A DNA stretch of 64,000 nucleotides from CAYXTW01 sp964452645 (GTDB taxonomy: Bacteria; Zixibacteria; MSB-5A5; GN15; PGXB01): the NCBI GenBank assembly GCA_964452645.1, contig CAYVMO010000004.1:111926-175925 (forward strand). The letters run 5' to 3'. Positions within the stretch are counted from its first letter, which is position 1. Every line of letters begins with the position of its first letter. This document shows positions 1 through 8,642 of the stretch, piece by piece. The position numbers and the translations under genes are program-made. Below the pieces are notes generated by a model, which was given only the letters and a program-made list of their open reading frames with translations, had not been told where the DNA came from and made no database searches.

Positions 1-59
1 AAACAAACGATCGGAGTTTTCCGGCCGTAAGGTGTATAGTTATTTCAACGGAGCATGGA

Positions 60-1556
60 GTGCCTACGAAAGAGTTGGACATCGTGAAAGGGGCGTTGAA
101 TAACATTCCCGATGGTGTTATTGTCGTTGATCTGGACGGCAATTTTCTGCTGTTCAACCGGGCCGCCGAACAGATATTGGGCGTCGGCGCCCATGAGTCG
201 GACCCGGCCGATTGGAGTAAAACTTACGGATGTTATCTTCCCGATAAAATTACTCTTTTTCCGGCTGAGAAATTTCCTTTATATCGTGCCTTGCGCGGTC
301 AGAGGGTGATTGATGAACAAATATATATTAGTAATCCGAATCGGCCGTCCGGTGCGTGGATTTCCGTAAGCGGCAAACCGTTGCGTGATGATGACGGCGA
401 TATCTGGGGCGGTATGCTCGTATTTCGAGATATTACGTCTCGTCAGAGGGAAAAGGAAGAAATCAAAAGCTACGAGCGAATTTGCTCCGCGCTGGAGCAA
501 ACTGCCGATAGTGTTATCATTACCGATCGGCAGGGTATTATCGAGTATGCCAACGCCGCTTTTGAAGAAATGACCGGGTACAGCATCAATGAAGCGGTGG
601 GCCATAATCCGCGCTTTATGAAATCGGGTAAACATGACGAGACATTCTATAAGAATCTATGGTGTAAGCTTCTCGCCGGACGTCCCTTTCGGGGCACGAT
701 TATCAACAAAAGAAAATCGGGCGAACTGTACTGGGCGCAGCAGACGATTACACCGATAAAAGAAAACGGCGACATCACGCATTTTGTCTCCGTCCTCAAG
801 GACATTACCGACCTGATTGAGAAAAAAGACCAGGAAGCGAAAATGCTTGTCGCTCGTGAGGTACAGCAAAGGTTTTACGGCATCTCCGCTTCCGCGCTCG
901 GTTATGATATCGCCGGGTCGGCCTATCCGGCCGATGAAACCGGCGGTGACTATTTCGATTTTATCGACCTGCCCGACAATCGTCTTTGCATCGCTGTCGG
1001 TGATGTCAGCGGTCACGGTATCGGGGCGGCGCTTCTGATGGCCGAGACACGTGCCTATTTGCGATCCGTCATGAAAGAAAGTTCGGACATCGCGCGAAAT
1101 CTTGCGGAGATTAACCAATTGCTTACTCCTGATCTGGGACCCGGTGAATATGTTACTTTAATGGTCTGCTGTCTCGATTCGGATAAACGGACATTGACCT
1201 ATGCCAGCGCCGGACATGTTCCCGGCTTTTTGATAGATACCAGCGGTGATGTCGATCTGACCCTGGGCGGCACCGGCCCGCCGCTCGGTTTGTTTCCGAA
1301 TCAGGGATATTCATCGGTCGTTATCAAACTCTCGACACCGGGACAGATATTGCTGATGCCGACCGATGGCGTCATGGATGCGATCTCTGCCGAGGAATAT
1401 CCTTTCGGTATCGAGCAGACGATAGATTACGTCGGCGCGCATCGTCACGAATCATCACAGAAAATTATCGAAGGTTTATATAAAGCGGTTCGTGCCCATG
1501 AAGGGCATCTGCCGCAACTCGACGACATCACCGCCGTCATCATCAAAGCGATGTAG
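60..1556 (+). CDS. PAS-PAS-PP2C (SpoIIE/RsbU-type) serine phosphatase
   Basis: A cytoplasmic 498-aa protein with two PAS sensor domains (about residues 8-128 and 138-262) and a C-terminal PP2C-type SpoIIE phosphatase domain (about 285-498). Metal-binding motifs are visible as GGDYFDF near residue 297 and GDVSGHG at 314-320. Each PAS ends in the usual DIT linker. Family members dephosphorylate anti-sigma-factor antagonists in partner-switching pathways, and that role is inferred here; no kinase or antagonist gene is adjacent. The start is GTG at 60, behind a GGAG at 50-53. A NarL-type response regulator follows about 200 bp downstream under its own promoter. Confidence 0.9.
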   Translation: MPTKELDIVKGALNNIPDGVIVVDLDGNFLLFNRAAEQILGVGAHESDPADWSKTYGCYLPDKITLFPAEKFPLYRALRGQRVIDEQIYISNPNRPSGAWISVSGKPLRDDDGDIWGGMLVFRDITSRQREKEEIKSYERICSALEQTADSVIITDRQGIIEYANAAFEEMTGYSINEAVGHNPRFMKSGKHDETFYKNLWCKLLAGRPFRGTIINKRKSGELYWAQQTITPIKENGDITHFVSVLKDITDLIEKKDQEAKMLVAREVQQRFYGISASALGYDIAGSAYPADETGGDYFDFIDLPDNRLCIAVGDVSGHGIGAALLMAETRAYLRSVMKESSDIARNLAEINQLLTPDLGPGEYVTLMVCCLDSDKRTLTYASAGHVPGFLIDTSGDVDLTLGGTGPPLGLFPNQGYSSVVIKLSTPGQILLMPTDGVMDAISAEEYPFGIEQTIDYVGAHRHESSQKIIEGLYKAVRAHEGHLPQLDDITAVIIKAM

Positions 1557-1567
1557 ACTTATCCACA

Positions 1568-1622
1568 TCATTGCGAGCCGAGACCTCTTAAAGCGGGGGC
1601 GAAGGTGCGGCAATCTCAATGC
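1568..1622. repeat. REP-like repeat (ATTGCGAG...GGCAATCT type)
   Basis: An intergenic stretch with TTGCGAGCC at its left and CGGCAATCTC at its right. It resembles the longer copy at 22438-22579, which has the same TTGCGAG and GGCAATCT blocks. Short intergenic repeats of this style are widespread in bacteria. This copy is partial and lacks the second inverted half. Confidence 0.5.
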
Positions 1623-1688
1623 CCTGATTTTCTGTCTTACGCCCCAATGCGCGCCGGCCGGCCAATCGGGAAATTCCAAATTTGGGGG

Positions 1689-1717
1689 TTGACGATATTT
1701 TGTCAATATTTTATATT
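1689..1717 (+). promoter_or_regulatory. sigma70-type promoter of the NarL-family regulator
   Basis: TTGACG at 1689-1694 and TATATT at 1712-1717 are separated by exactly 17 bp, 38 bp upstream of the GTG start at 1755. The region is strongly AT-rich. This is a sequence-only call. Confidence 0.65.
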
Positions 1718-1754
1718 TTAATAAGATTATTTAAGATTCGTCAAGGAGAAATAA

Positions 1755-2444
1755 GTGCTGAAGATCCGGGTACTTTTGATTGAAGATAATCGCCTTCTGC
1801 GCGAAGGCATCACGGCCATGCTAAATGAACAGCCGGATATCCAAGCGGTGTCGGCGACGGGCAATGGTGACGCCATGGGAAAGGCAAGGGAAATCAGACC
1901 CCAGGTTGTTCTCCTTGACCTGGGCCTGAGGAGCCAGAATAGCCTGCGAGTTGCGGAACTTATCAAGAAAAAATTTCCCAAGGCCGAGATTGTAGTAATG
2001 GATCTTATTCCGGTACAGGCTGAAGTCGTCGAATTCGTTAAGGCCGGCGTTGCCGGTTTCATCCTCAAGGATGCCACCATTGACGATTTTCTGCAAACGA
2101 TCAGATCGGTTGCCAAAGGCAAGAAAGTGTTGCCGCCATCCCTGACCGGTTCGCTGTTCTCTCAAATTGTGGAATACGCCGTCCATAGCGGCAAGGCCGA
2201 TCGTCTGATGAAAGCGGTCAGATTGACTAGGCGCGAACATGAGGTCGTCGATCTCATTGCTCGCGGAATGAGCAACAAAGAGATCGCAAAGGAACTCAAT
2301 ATCGCCCTTCATACCGCCAAGAGTCACGTCCACAACACTCTCGATAAACTGGCTCTTCACACGCGATTGGAATTGGCCAGCTTTGCTCTCACCGAGGGAA
2401 TGGTGAGGACATCAACGAAGAAGTCCTCCAGGAAGCGACTGTAG
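1755..2444 (+). CDS. NarL/FixJ-family response regulator
   Basis: A 229-aa two-domain regulator. The N-terminal receiver (about 1-125) has the acidic pair E10/D11, phospho-acceptor D55 and K105. The C-terminal LuxR-type helix-turn-helix (about 158-222) carries the typical LTRRE and SNKEIAKEL segments. It should bind DNA when phosphorylated by a histidine kinase, but no kinase is adjacent, so the partner is unknown. The conserved Ser/Thr switch position after the fourth beta strand appears to be Asp (VVMDLIP), which is unusual. The start is GTG at 1755 behind AAGGAG. A basic Ser/Lys/Arg tail follows the HTH. Confidence 0.9.
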   Translation: MLKIRVLLIEDNRLLREGITAMLNEQPDIQAVSATGNGDAMGKAREIRPQVVLLDLGLRSQNSLRVAELIKKKFPKAEIVVMDLIPVQAEVVEFVKAGVAGFILKDATIDDFLQTIRSVAKGKKVLPPSLTGSLFSQIVEYAVHSGKADRLMKAVRLTRREHEVVDLIARGMSNKEIAKELNIALHTAKSHVHNTLDKLALHTRLELASFALTEGMVRTSTKKSSRKRL

Positions 2445-2489
2445 AAACTAAATCCAAGGGACTAATTCTTTTTTCAATCCTACGGCTGA

Positions 2490-2517
2490 TTGACCGGTCA
2501 TTTAAATCGGCTATATT
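2490..2517 (+). promoter_or_regulatory. promoter of the ATP-cone protein gene
   Basis: TTGACC at 2490-2495 and TATATT at 2512-2517 with a 16-bp spacer, 26 bp upstream of the ATG at 2543. A near-perfect AAAGGAGGT ribosome-binding site lies between them and the start, suggesting strong expression. Confidence 0.6.
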
Positions 2518-2542
2518 ATATCAAAGAAAAGGAGGTAGATTT

Positions 2543-2785
2543 ATGTCTACCATAAAAAAACGATCAGGTTTGGAGGAAAAATTCAGTAAGGACAAGATTA
2601 TAAATTCCATGAGGAATGCCGGCATCAGTGAGGAAACCGCCGAAGAAATAGCAGGCGGTATCAGCTACCGCGAAGGCATCACGACGTCGGAGGTCCGGAA
2701 TCGCGTCATTGGAGGGATCAAGAACCGTGAGCCGCAGGCCGCCAAGCAGTTCGAATCCCATCCGAGGAAAAATCATAATCCCTGA
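2543..2785 (+). CDS. small ATP-cone domain protein
   Basis: An 80-aa protein that matches little more than an ATP-cone: an N-terminal KKRSG strand, the FSKDKIINSMRNAGI helix and the ETAEEIAGGI helix, with a short unstructured tail. ATP cones sense ATP/dATP in ribonucleotide reductases and NrdR. Here the domain stands alone with no reductase or zinc ribbon, so its partner is unknown. The very strong ribosome-binding site and own promoter suggest an abundant small protein. It could also be a remnant of a larger reductase gene, but the intact promoter and stop argue against simple decay. Confidence 0.7.
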   Translation: MSTIKKRSGLEEKFSKDKIINSMRNAGISEETAEEIAGGISYREGITTSEVRNRVIGGIKNREPQAAKQFESHPRKNHNP

Positions 2786-2932
2786 AAAGGTACCCGCTAT
2801 AAACGCTATGAAACGAGTCATGGAAACGGTGGAATCGACTTGACATGAAATACCCGCCAATGATCAGAAGTCATTTTATCACCAAATCAGACTCGGCCCG
2901 GATTTTTTTAAAACACTTAAGACCGTGGACTG

Positions 2933-4498
2933 ATGCGTAAATTAAAAATCGGCATCATTGATCTTGTTGCCAAGGCCCCGACGCGGACCTTGTGGATGCG
3001 TGTCATGGGTGCAAACTTCGTCAGCATCATGCCTCAGGTCGTTGCCACGTGGTGCGAGGAATTCGGGCATGACGTTACATTGGTCACTTATACGGGTCGA
3101 GAGAATCTTATCGAAGATTTGCCGGCGGGGGTTGACTTCGTCTTCATCAGTTCATTTACCGAAGCGGCTTTACTGTCCTATGCGCTCAGTAATTTGTTTC
3201 GATCGCGAGGCGTGATTACAGCTATCGGCGGGCCGCATGCCCGCTGTTACCCGCAGGACGCCCAGAAGTACTTCGACTACGTGCTGGGATTCACAGACAA
3301 AGCGCTGATTCACGAGGTGCTTCGGGATTGCGCCCGGCACCGGCCTATGGGTCTGAACCTTTCGGCTGAAAAGCAGCCGGTTGAACTGCCCGGTGTAGGT
3401 AAACGCTGGAAATTCATTGAACAGACCCTGAAGAAAGCGCCGTTTATTAAGATAGTCCCGCTTCTCAGCAGCCTGGGTTGTCCCTACACCTGTGATTTCT
3501 GCATCGATTCCACCGTGCCTTTCCGTCCGCTGGATACGGAGGCCATGAAAGAAGATTTGCGTTTTCTGCTTGGTAAGCTAAAGCGCCCCCGGGTAGCATG
3601 GCACGATCCGAATTTCGGGGTTCGTTTCGACCCTTGTATGGATGCCATAGAGGAGGCGATCCCGCCGGGTCGTATCGACTTTATCGCCGAATCGACTCTC
3701 TCTCTGCTGTCCGAGTCCCGTGTGAAGAGACTCCAGCGTAACGGTTTCAAGGCTCTCCTGCCGGGTATCGAATCGTGGTTTGAGATGGGCAAGAAGTCAA
3801 AGACCGGGACAAAAAACGGGATGGATAAGGTGCGAATGGTTTCCGATCATGTCAATATGATTCTGCGATATATCCCGTATGTACAAACCAATCATATTTT
3901 CGGACTTGACCGTGACCATGGACCGGAACCGTTCGAATTTACCAAGCGATTTCTGGATCTTAGTCCGGGAGCTTTTCCGGCCTATTCGATGCTTTCGGCG
4001 TTCGGGCAGGCGGCCCCGCTCAACCTTAAATTTCAGCGAGCGAATCGAGTTTTGCCGTTCCCCTTTCACTTTCTCAGCAACATCCAGATGAACATCAAAC
4101 CTAAAAATTACTCGTGGCTGGAGTTTTATGACCATCTTATCGATGTCACGAAATACTCCTATTCCCCCCGACTGATATTTCAACGGTTCCTGGCCAACGG
4201 CGAGACAATTCCGCGATGGCTGAATGTCGTTCGCGGTTTCTCATCGGAACGCTATGGCCGGGTCAAATATTTCACCCAAATGCGGCGGCTGTTAAAGACC
4301 GACCGGCAATTCCGGTCTTTCTTCGAACAGGAGACGACCGAGATTCCTCGATACTTCGTAGATAAAGTACGTAAGGACCTCGGCGATTTTTGGGGTTGGC
4401 TGCCCGACGGAGCCATACGTCATGATCCCAACGCCTATCTTAAGTCACAACAAAAAACATGTTCGTACTGCGGCATTCCGGGCGTCAACGCCGCCTGA
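2933..4498 (+). CDS. radical SAM protein with N-terminal B12-binding-like domain
   Basis: A 521-aa protein. The N-terminal third is a Rossmann-like cobalamin-binding-type domain (about 1-130), but the DxHxxG cobalamin-ligand motif is not visible. The radical SAM core follows, with a CxxxCxxC cluster motif at C183, C187 and C190 (GCPYTCDFC) for a 4Fe-4S cluster that cleaves S-adenosylmethionine. A Cys pair near the C terminus (CSYCG) could hold a second site. Substrate is unknown. The architecture is that of the BchE/hopanoid-methylase/P-methylase group. No biosynthetic neighbours help define the pathway. Confidence 0.85.
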   Translation: MRKLKIGIIDLVAKAPTRTLWMRVMGANFVSIMPQVVATWCEEFGHDVTLVTYTGRENLIEDLPAGVDFVFISSFTEAALLSYALSNLFRSRGVITAIGGPHARCYPQDAQKYFDYVLGFTDKALIHEVLRDCARHRPMGLNLSAEKQPVELPGVGKRWKFIEQTLKKAPFIKIVPLLSSLGCPYTCDFCIDSTVPFRPLDTEAMKEDLRFLLGKLKRPRVAWHDPNFGVRFDPCMDAIEEAIPPGRIDFIAESTLSLLSESRVKRLQRNGFKALLPGIESWFEMGKKSKTGTKNGMDKVRMVSDHVNMILRYIPYVQTNHIFGLDRDHGPEPFEFTKRFLDLSPGAFPAYSMLSAFGQAAPLNLKFQRANRVLPFPFHFLSNIQMNIKPKNYSWLEFYDHLIDVTKYSYSPRLIFQRFLANGETIPRWLNVVRGFSSERYGRVKYFTQMRRLLKTDRQFRSFFEQETTEIPRYFVDKVRKDLGDFWGWLPDGAIRHDPNAYLKSQQKTCSYCGIPGVNAA

Positions 4499-4842
4499 TG
4501 GTAAGAACGCCATACATTATAGCACTAACTTACAATATTCATAACGTCTTTGGGGTGAGCGCGCCCGCATGGAAAATGGCTTCGTTTCGCATATTTGGGG
4601 AATTCTTTTTTTGCGGTTTTTTGGGTGAAAATCGGCGTAAGAGATTGAGGGGGTGAAGAATAGCAGAAAATGGCTTTAGCGGAAAAACCATTTGAAAAGG
4701 ATTGTCTCAGTCCCGGAGAATAGGCCATATATTCGGTATTTGCGTATGCGTATGTCGTACCACGTCAATTTCCTGTTTCTACATAACAGCCGCGACTCGC
4801 AATTTACATTGATATTGTAGGAATTTTGGAAATAGTATTGAT

Positions 4843-4916
4843 GCCCCATAGCTTGCTATGAGATCGAAAGGAATAACTGTACCGCTTTTTCCAACAAACT
4901 CACAGCAAGCTGTGGG
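4843..4916. repeat. compound inverted repeat built from two short palindromes
   Basis: CATAGC-TT-GCTATG at 4847-4860 and CACAGC-AA-GCTGTG at 4901-4914 are each perfect 6-bp stem palindromes. The two are also inverted copies of each other: CCCAYAGCTTGCTRTGAG reads outward on both sides. This is REP/BIME-like organisation. Confidence 0.6.
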
Positions 4917-4967
4917 CCACCCGGCGGTTTGCTGACATACGAAGATTTGAAATCCGGGGAATAAAAA

Positions 4968-4995
4968 AAGGAGGCCGGCCGAAGCCAGTCTCCTT
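4968..4995 (-). terminator. rho-independent terminator of the RRM gene
   Basis: Read on the minus strand, AAGGAG...CTCCTT forms a stem closed by a C(UUCG)G tetraloop and followed by a run of T. It lies about 50 bp past the stop codon of the RRM gene. Confidence 0.85.
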
Positions 4996-5043
4996 AGAAA
5001 TTAATCCCGCGCCTGACTCGGCGCGGATTTCATTTTGTCGTCA

Positions 5044-5337
5044 TCAATACGAACTGCGATAGCCGCCGCCACCGCCGCCGCGATTACCTCTGTCGACGCG
5101 TGGTCTGGCTTCGCTGACCTTTATCTCTCTTCCATCGATTTCGGTTCCGTTCAGGCCACCGATGGCCGCCATTGCCTCGTCCTTAGCCGACATCTCGACA
5201 AAGGCAAAACCTCTCGGCTCGCCGCTGTTTTTGTCGGTAATAATGTTGACGGTTGTGACTTCGCCATAGCCCGAAAAGGCTTTGCGTAATTGATCTTCGG
5301 TCGTATCAAACGACATGTTTCCGATGTAGATATTCAT
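5044..5337 (-). CDS. glycine-rich RRM RNA-binding protein
   Basis: A 97-aa protein made of a single RNA-recognition motif (about 2-80) and a Gly/Arg tail ending GGGGGGYRSSY. RNP2 (IYIGNM, 3-8) and RNP1 (RGFAFVEM, 42-49) are both intact, with the aromatic residues that stack on RNA. Such short bacterial RRM proteins are often cold-induced RNA chaperones; that role is inferred from the family. It is a single-gene unit with a strong UUCG terminator. The 5' region is long and AT-rich, with a TATAAT on the minus strand at 5516-5521 but no good -35 at proper distance. Confidence 0.93.
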   Translation of the reverse strand: MNIYIGNMSFDTTEDQLRKAFSGYGEVTTVNIITDKNSGEPRGFAFVEMSAKDEAMAAIGGLNGTEIDGREIKVSEARPRVDRGNRGGGGGGYRSSY

Positions 5338-5744
5338 CCTACACTCCGTAGTTGCTTATCTCGAAGTGAATTTCTTTCCATTGAAATCAGCTACTCCAAG
5401 ATAAAAGACATCTTGCGCGTAATTGCGCGGTCAATTCGAGATTAAGCTTTTTCGGAGAGTTGTAAATTAAGACAAGACTGCGATAAAGGCCGAACTCAAA
5501 TTAAACTAACGATTCATTATACGCTATGTATCGTCAAAAACCTACATTTATTTTCATAAATTATAAATTATTTTCGAATAATTCGTAATAAATCCATAAG
5601 CCGTTCAGCCCGTGCGTGTTAGGGTGGTATCGTCCCTCAATAAAATCCCTGCGAAATCGACGTTAATTCGGTTATCAGGCGGTTTTTTAATTGCGCTTGC
5701 CGAGCTGTCTCGGCCGTTCAATCACTGAAATCGCCTTAGCGATA
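5338..5744. other. 407-bp intergenic region
   Basis: Upstream (minus-strand) region of the RRM gene and downstream end of the DUF5916 gene. It is AT-rich between 5500 and 5600 and includes a minus-strand TATAAT at 5516-5521. About 180 nt separate this -10 from the RRM start, which would give a long 5' leader like those of cold-shock genes. No other gene is seen. Confidence 0.5.
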
Positions 5745-8219
5745 TTATGTATTCAGCCAGTAGCTGACTTTCACGAGAAAGATGTTGCGGGCTTCACCTT
5801 TGAAAAAGCGCTTGAAATCGCGCCAGAAGATCAATTCGTTGACCGTATCATCGACTTCTGTCCGCGAACGTGTCCAGACCAGATAGAGCGTACTGCCAGG
5901 CAGGTATTCCCAGCGCAGCAGAAAGGTCGAATTCAATGCCGAATAATTATAATCTTTATTGTATCCCGATTGTGGTTTGGCGTAATTGAAGCCGCCTAAA
6001 TAACGGCGGTAATCATAATAATCCAGACCGGTCAGCAATCCTGCGGCCGACAACTGGCAGGAAAGATTATTGCGAAAAACGATACTGGCACCGGCGTTAA
6101 TATTCAGAATATTCTGGTCCTTATCGGCAAAGATGGATATGTTATCATCGGGATTATCGATCCACTTCAACTGGTCGAAATCATGGGTGTATTCGCCGTA
6201 TAGGATAAACTCCATATTACTCGCGGGTCGATAGCGAAACAGCATTTCCGTCATCCACCAGGGGGCGGTGAAACTGTTACCGTATATAAAATCGAATTCG
6301 AACGAGAATTTATTTCTGGCATCGGTATCGAACCAGAACGAGGTATACCAGTTGCGGGGTATTCTCCAGATGCCGTTACCGCGCATCTCACGATCATCAT
6401 AGTCGCCCCAGTTCTGTGTAAAATTCACTCCGCCGTACCAGTAATTGGTAAATTGAATACTGTTATTGAAGTTGAAATTCCTGCCGATATTGTAGCCGTC
6501 GTAATTCCACTCCGCCGAAAGATTGATATTGTTCCAGCTATTGCGGACAATCCACCAGTCATCGGTGGTACGATACTGCCACCATGTCCAACCGTTCCGG
6601 ATGTCGTTTCGCTGCGTATAACCCAGGCGATTAATTTGAAGGTTCGGATTTTTTATAACCGTTCCGACCGCACCGAGAATATGTTTCCCGGCCGTTTTTT
6701 CGATTACGGCATCGGTTGCAAAGCCGACGTTCTCATTATTAACGCGGCTGAAAATCGACTGTCCGCGAAAACACCAGGCGGAATTATTAGTGCGCAGGCG
6801 CCAATCGAGTCCACCGGTATAGGCCGGATGCCGCGTATCTTGACCGACTGCGGTTAATATGGCGCCGATACTGGAATTCGCCAGGACATCCTGTTTAATC
6901 CTCAAGACCGAATAGGTCGCCATTGGCTCTACGACACCCTCTTTAAAGACCGTATCGATCGACATGGTGTCGACGATATAAGAATCACCGACTTTTATGG
7001 AATCCAGTTCAAGATTTTCAGCGGCGTACTTTGCCTTTTCCTCATCGGTGACCGCACTCAGAAAGGCAATCGACGTCCCGGTGGACAGTTTCCCGGTCAG
7101 CTTGGATGCCCCGAGGATAGTAGTCCCTTTCGGATAGTCGGTATAATAAATCAGATTGTCATCGTTAACGTCACGTTCCGGAGAACGTCCTATCCGCCGG
7201 GAATAGAACATGGTGTATTCGGCCATATATAAGTCAGCTCCTTCCATAAAGAAAGGCCTTTTTTCCGGATAAAAAGTCTCATAAGTGGAAAGATTCAGGA
7301 CCGGATTGTCCAGTTCGACCTGGCCAAAGTCCGGATTTATGGTGGCATCCAGGGTTAGATTGGATGACAGCCCGTATTTTAAATCGAGACCGATATTGCT
7401 CATGTAATCGCGGCCATCCGGATTACCGATGCCCTTGGGCTCCATTTCGGAACTGGAAACCATGTGGGGGAGAAGCTCCAGCCGGCCGGCAGGTTTGATT
7501 CCCTTTAAGCCGGTCAAATGTCCGAAATTGGACACAAAACCTCCTTCGGATGAAGGCGTATATGCCCAGCGGACATTCTCGGTTTTGCGGCAAACAGTCC
7601 TGACAAAATCTACTCCCCACGTATGCTCTTCTTTTTCGCCGAAACGCAGACAGTGATAAGGGATTTTGATCTCCGCCGACCATCCCCACGGTTGAGACTG
7701 CACCGCCGAACTCCAGACGCCATCCCAGGCATCATCGGCGAATTCCTCGTTATAGAGCCGTCGATCGCGCTGAACGCCCGATGCATTGACATTAAAGGAA
7801 TACCCGCTTTGATGGTCATGATATGGATCGATACGCACATACACCTGATCGGACTCGGTAGCCCGGTCTCTTCTGGTCAACTGCCGGATAATCTTATCCG
7901 GTTCGGAGTCATAACACCAGAAAGCGAAATAGACAGCATCATCATCGTAAGCCACGGCGACGACCGTTGATTCGGTTGCGGCTTTGCCCTCATCCGGTTC
8001 ACGCTGAATGAAATTGCGGGCGAAATCTATGTTTTGGCTATTCCATATTTCGTCATTCAGAAAGCCATCGATTACTGGTGGATGAGGATTAGCCCGTGTA
8101 GCGCGAATTTCGGGAACTACTCTTTCTTTGGAAACATGAGAGTCATCCTCAGCCAAAAGCGGAATAGTTGGTAATAGCGATAGCAAAATCGGGCAGACTG
8201 CCTTTAAATATGGTTGCAT
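5745..8219 (-). CDS. DUF5916 outer-membrane protein with family-9-like carbohydrate-binding domain
   Basis: An 824-aa secreted protein with a signal peptide (about 1-23, ending PLLAED). An N-terminal domain (about 35-240) resembles the family-9 carbohydrate-binding fold. The large DUF5916 region is rich in alternating aromatic/polar strands typical of a beta-barrel, and the protein ends in an aromatic-containing strand (VKVSYWLNT). It probably sits in the outer membrane and binds or imports glycans, but no substrate can be read from the sequence. Start at 8219 is chosen because GGAGG lies 7 nt upstream; a TTG further out at 8237 precedes that site. Single-gene unit. Confidence 0.85.
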   Translation of the reverse strand: MQPYLKAVCPILLSLLPTIPLLAEDDSHVSKERVVPEIRATRANPHPPVIDGFLNDEIWNSQNIDFARNFIQREPDEGKAATESTVVAVAYDDDAVYFAFWCYDSEPDKIIRQLTRRDRATESDQVYVRIDPYHDHQSGYSFNVNASGVQRDRRLYNEEFADDAWDGVWSSAVQSQPWGWSAEIKIPYHCLRFGEKEEHTWGVDFVRTVCRKTENVRWAYTPSSEGGFVSNFGHLTGLKGIKPAGRLELLPHMVSSSEMEPKGIGNPDGRDYMSNIGLDLKYGLSSNLTLDATINPDFGQVELDNPVLNLSTYETFYPEKRPFFMEGADLYMAEYTMFYSRRIGRSPERDVNDDNLIYYTDYPKGTTILGASKLTGKLSTGTSIAFLSAVTDEEKAKYAAENLELDSIKVGDSYIVDTMSIDTVFKEGVVEPMATYSVLRIKQDVLANSSIGAILTAVGQDTRHPAYTGGLDWRLRTNNSAWCFRGQSIFSRVNNENVGFATDAVIEKTAGKHILGAVGTVIKNPNLQINRLGYTQRNDIRNGWTWWQYRTTDDWWIVRNSWNNINLSAEWNYDGYNIGRNFNFNNSIQFTNYWYGGVNFTQNWGDYDDREMRGNGIWRIPRNWYTSFWFDTDARNKFSFEFDFIYGNSFTAPWWMTEMLFRYRPASNMEFILYGEYTHDFDQLKWIDNPDDNISIFADKDQNILNINAGASIVFRNNLSCQLSAAGLLTGLDYYDYRRYLGGFNYAKPQSGYNKDYNYSALNSTFLLRWEYLPGSTLYLVWTRSRTEVDDTVNELIFWRDFKRFFKGEARNIFLVKVSYWLNT

Positions 8220-8638
8220 GACAGGACCTCCGGCCAATCATTTCCGATATTATTCGTTTTGCCCGTATCTTCCTATCATTCATTCATGACGTTAAAAAAA
8301 CCACAAAGTTTCGATAAACTGATTAATATACCTCGATTTTCAAATCAATCGTATAGTCTTATGCATTGTAAAAATTCTAAGGAAAGGCGGAGTTCCGCGG
8401 CATGCGAATTGATAAGAAAAATAGGGCAAATACATATTGACAGTGAGCGTCGAATGGTTTATTTTAAGCATAAATAAGTTAAGCGGCGTCTAATAATTGC
8501 TTTCCCGCCTGTTATATCTGTTCGGATTCAATTTGGCGGGAAGCTGAAAATCAATAGTCTAGAACTCGGATGAGTGATATTAGCTGCGATCAGTAAGGAG
8601 AAGACATTGGCCTCTTTTGGGTCATCAATAATATTATC
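8220..8638. other. 419-bp divergent intergenic region
   Basis: Lies between two divergently transcribed genes. It is AT-rich and must hold promoters for both, but no convincing -35/-10 pair stands out. A short upstream reading frame with a good ribosome-binding site is at 8607-8642 (separate entry). Confidence 0.5.
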
Positions 8639-8642
8639 ATGA
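8607..8642 (+). CDS. candidate 11-codon leader peptide overlapping the next start
   Basis: TTG at 8607 lies 6 nt after AAGGAG (8595-8600), followed by 10 codons and TGA at 8640-8642. The TGA overlaps the ATG of the six-PAS gene (ATGA). The larger gene has no Shine-Dalgarno site of its own, so translation could be coupled to this leader. It may alternatively reflect a misread start of the large gene. Confidence 0.35.
   Translation: MASFGSSIILS

Larger units (their letters stand above)
4499..5043. other. 545-bp intergenic region
   Basis: No convincing gene is seen. It holds a compound inverted repeat (4843-4916) and the terminator of the downstream minus-strand RRM gene (4968-4995). The rest is AT-rich with no clear promoter pair. 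Confidence 0.6.

Noticed and set aside
4459..4656. 65-codon plus-strand frame past the radical SAM stop
   Set aside because: Starts inside the upstream gene in another frame and matches no family.
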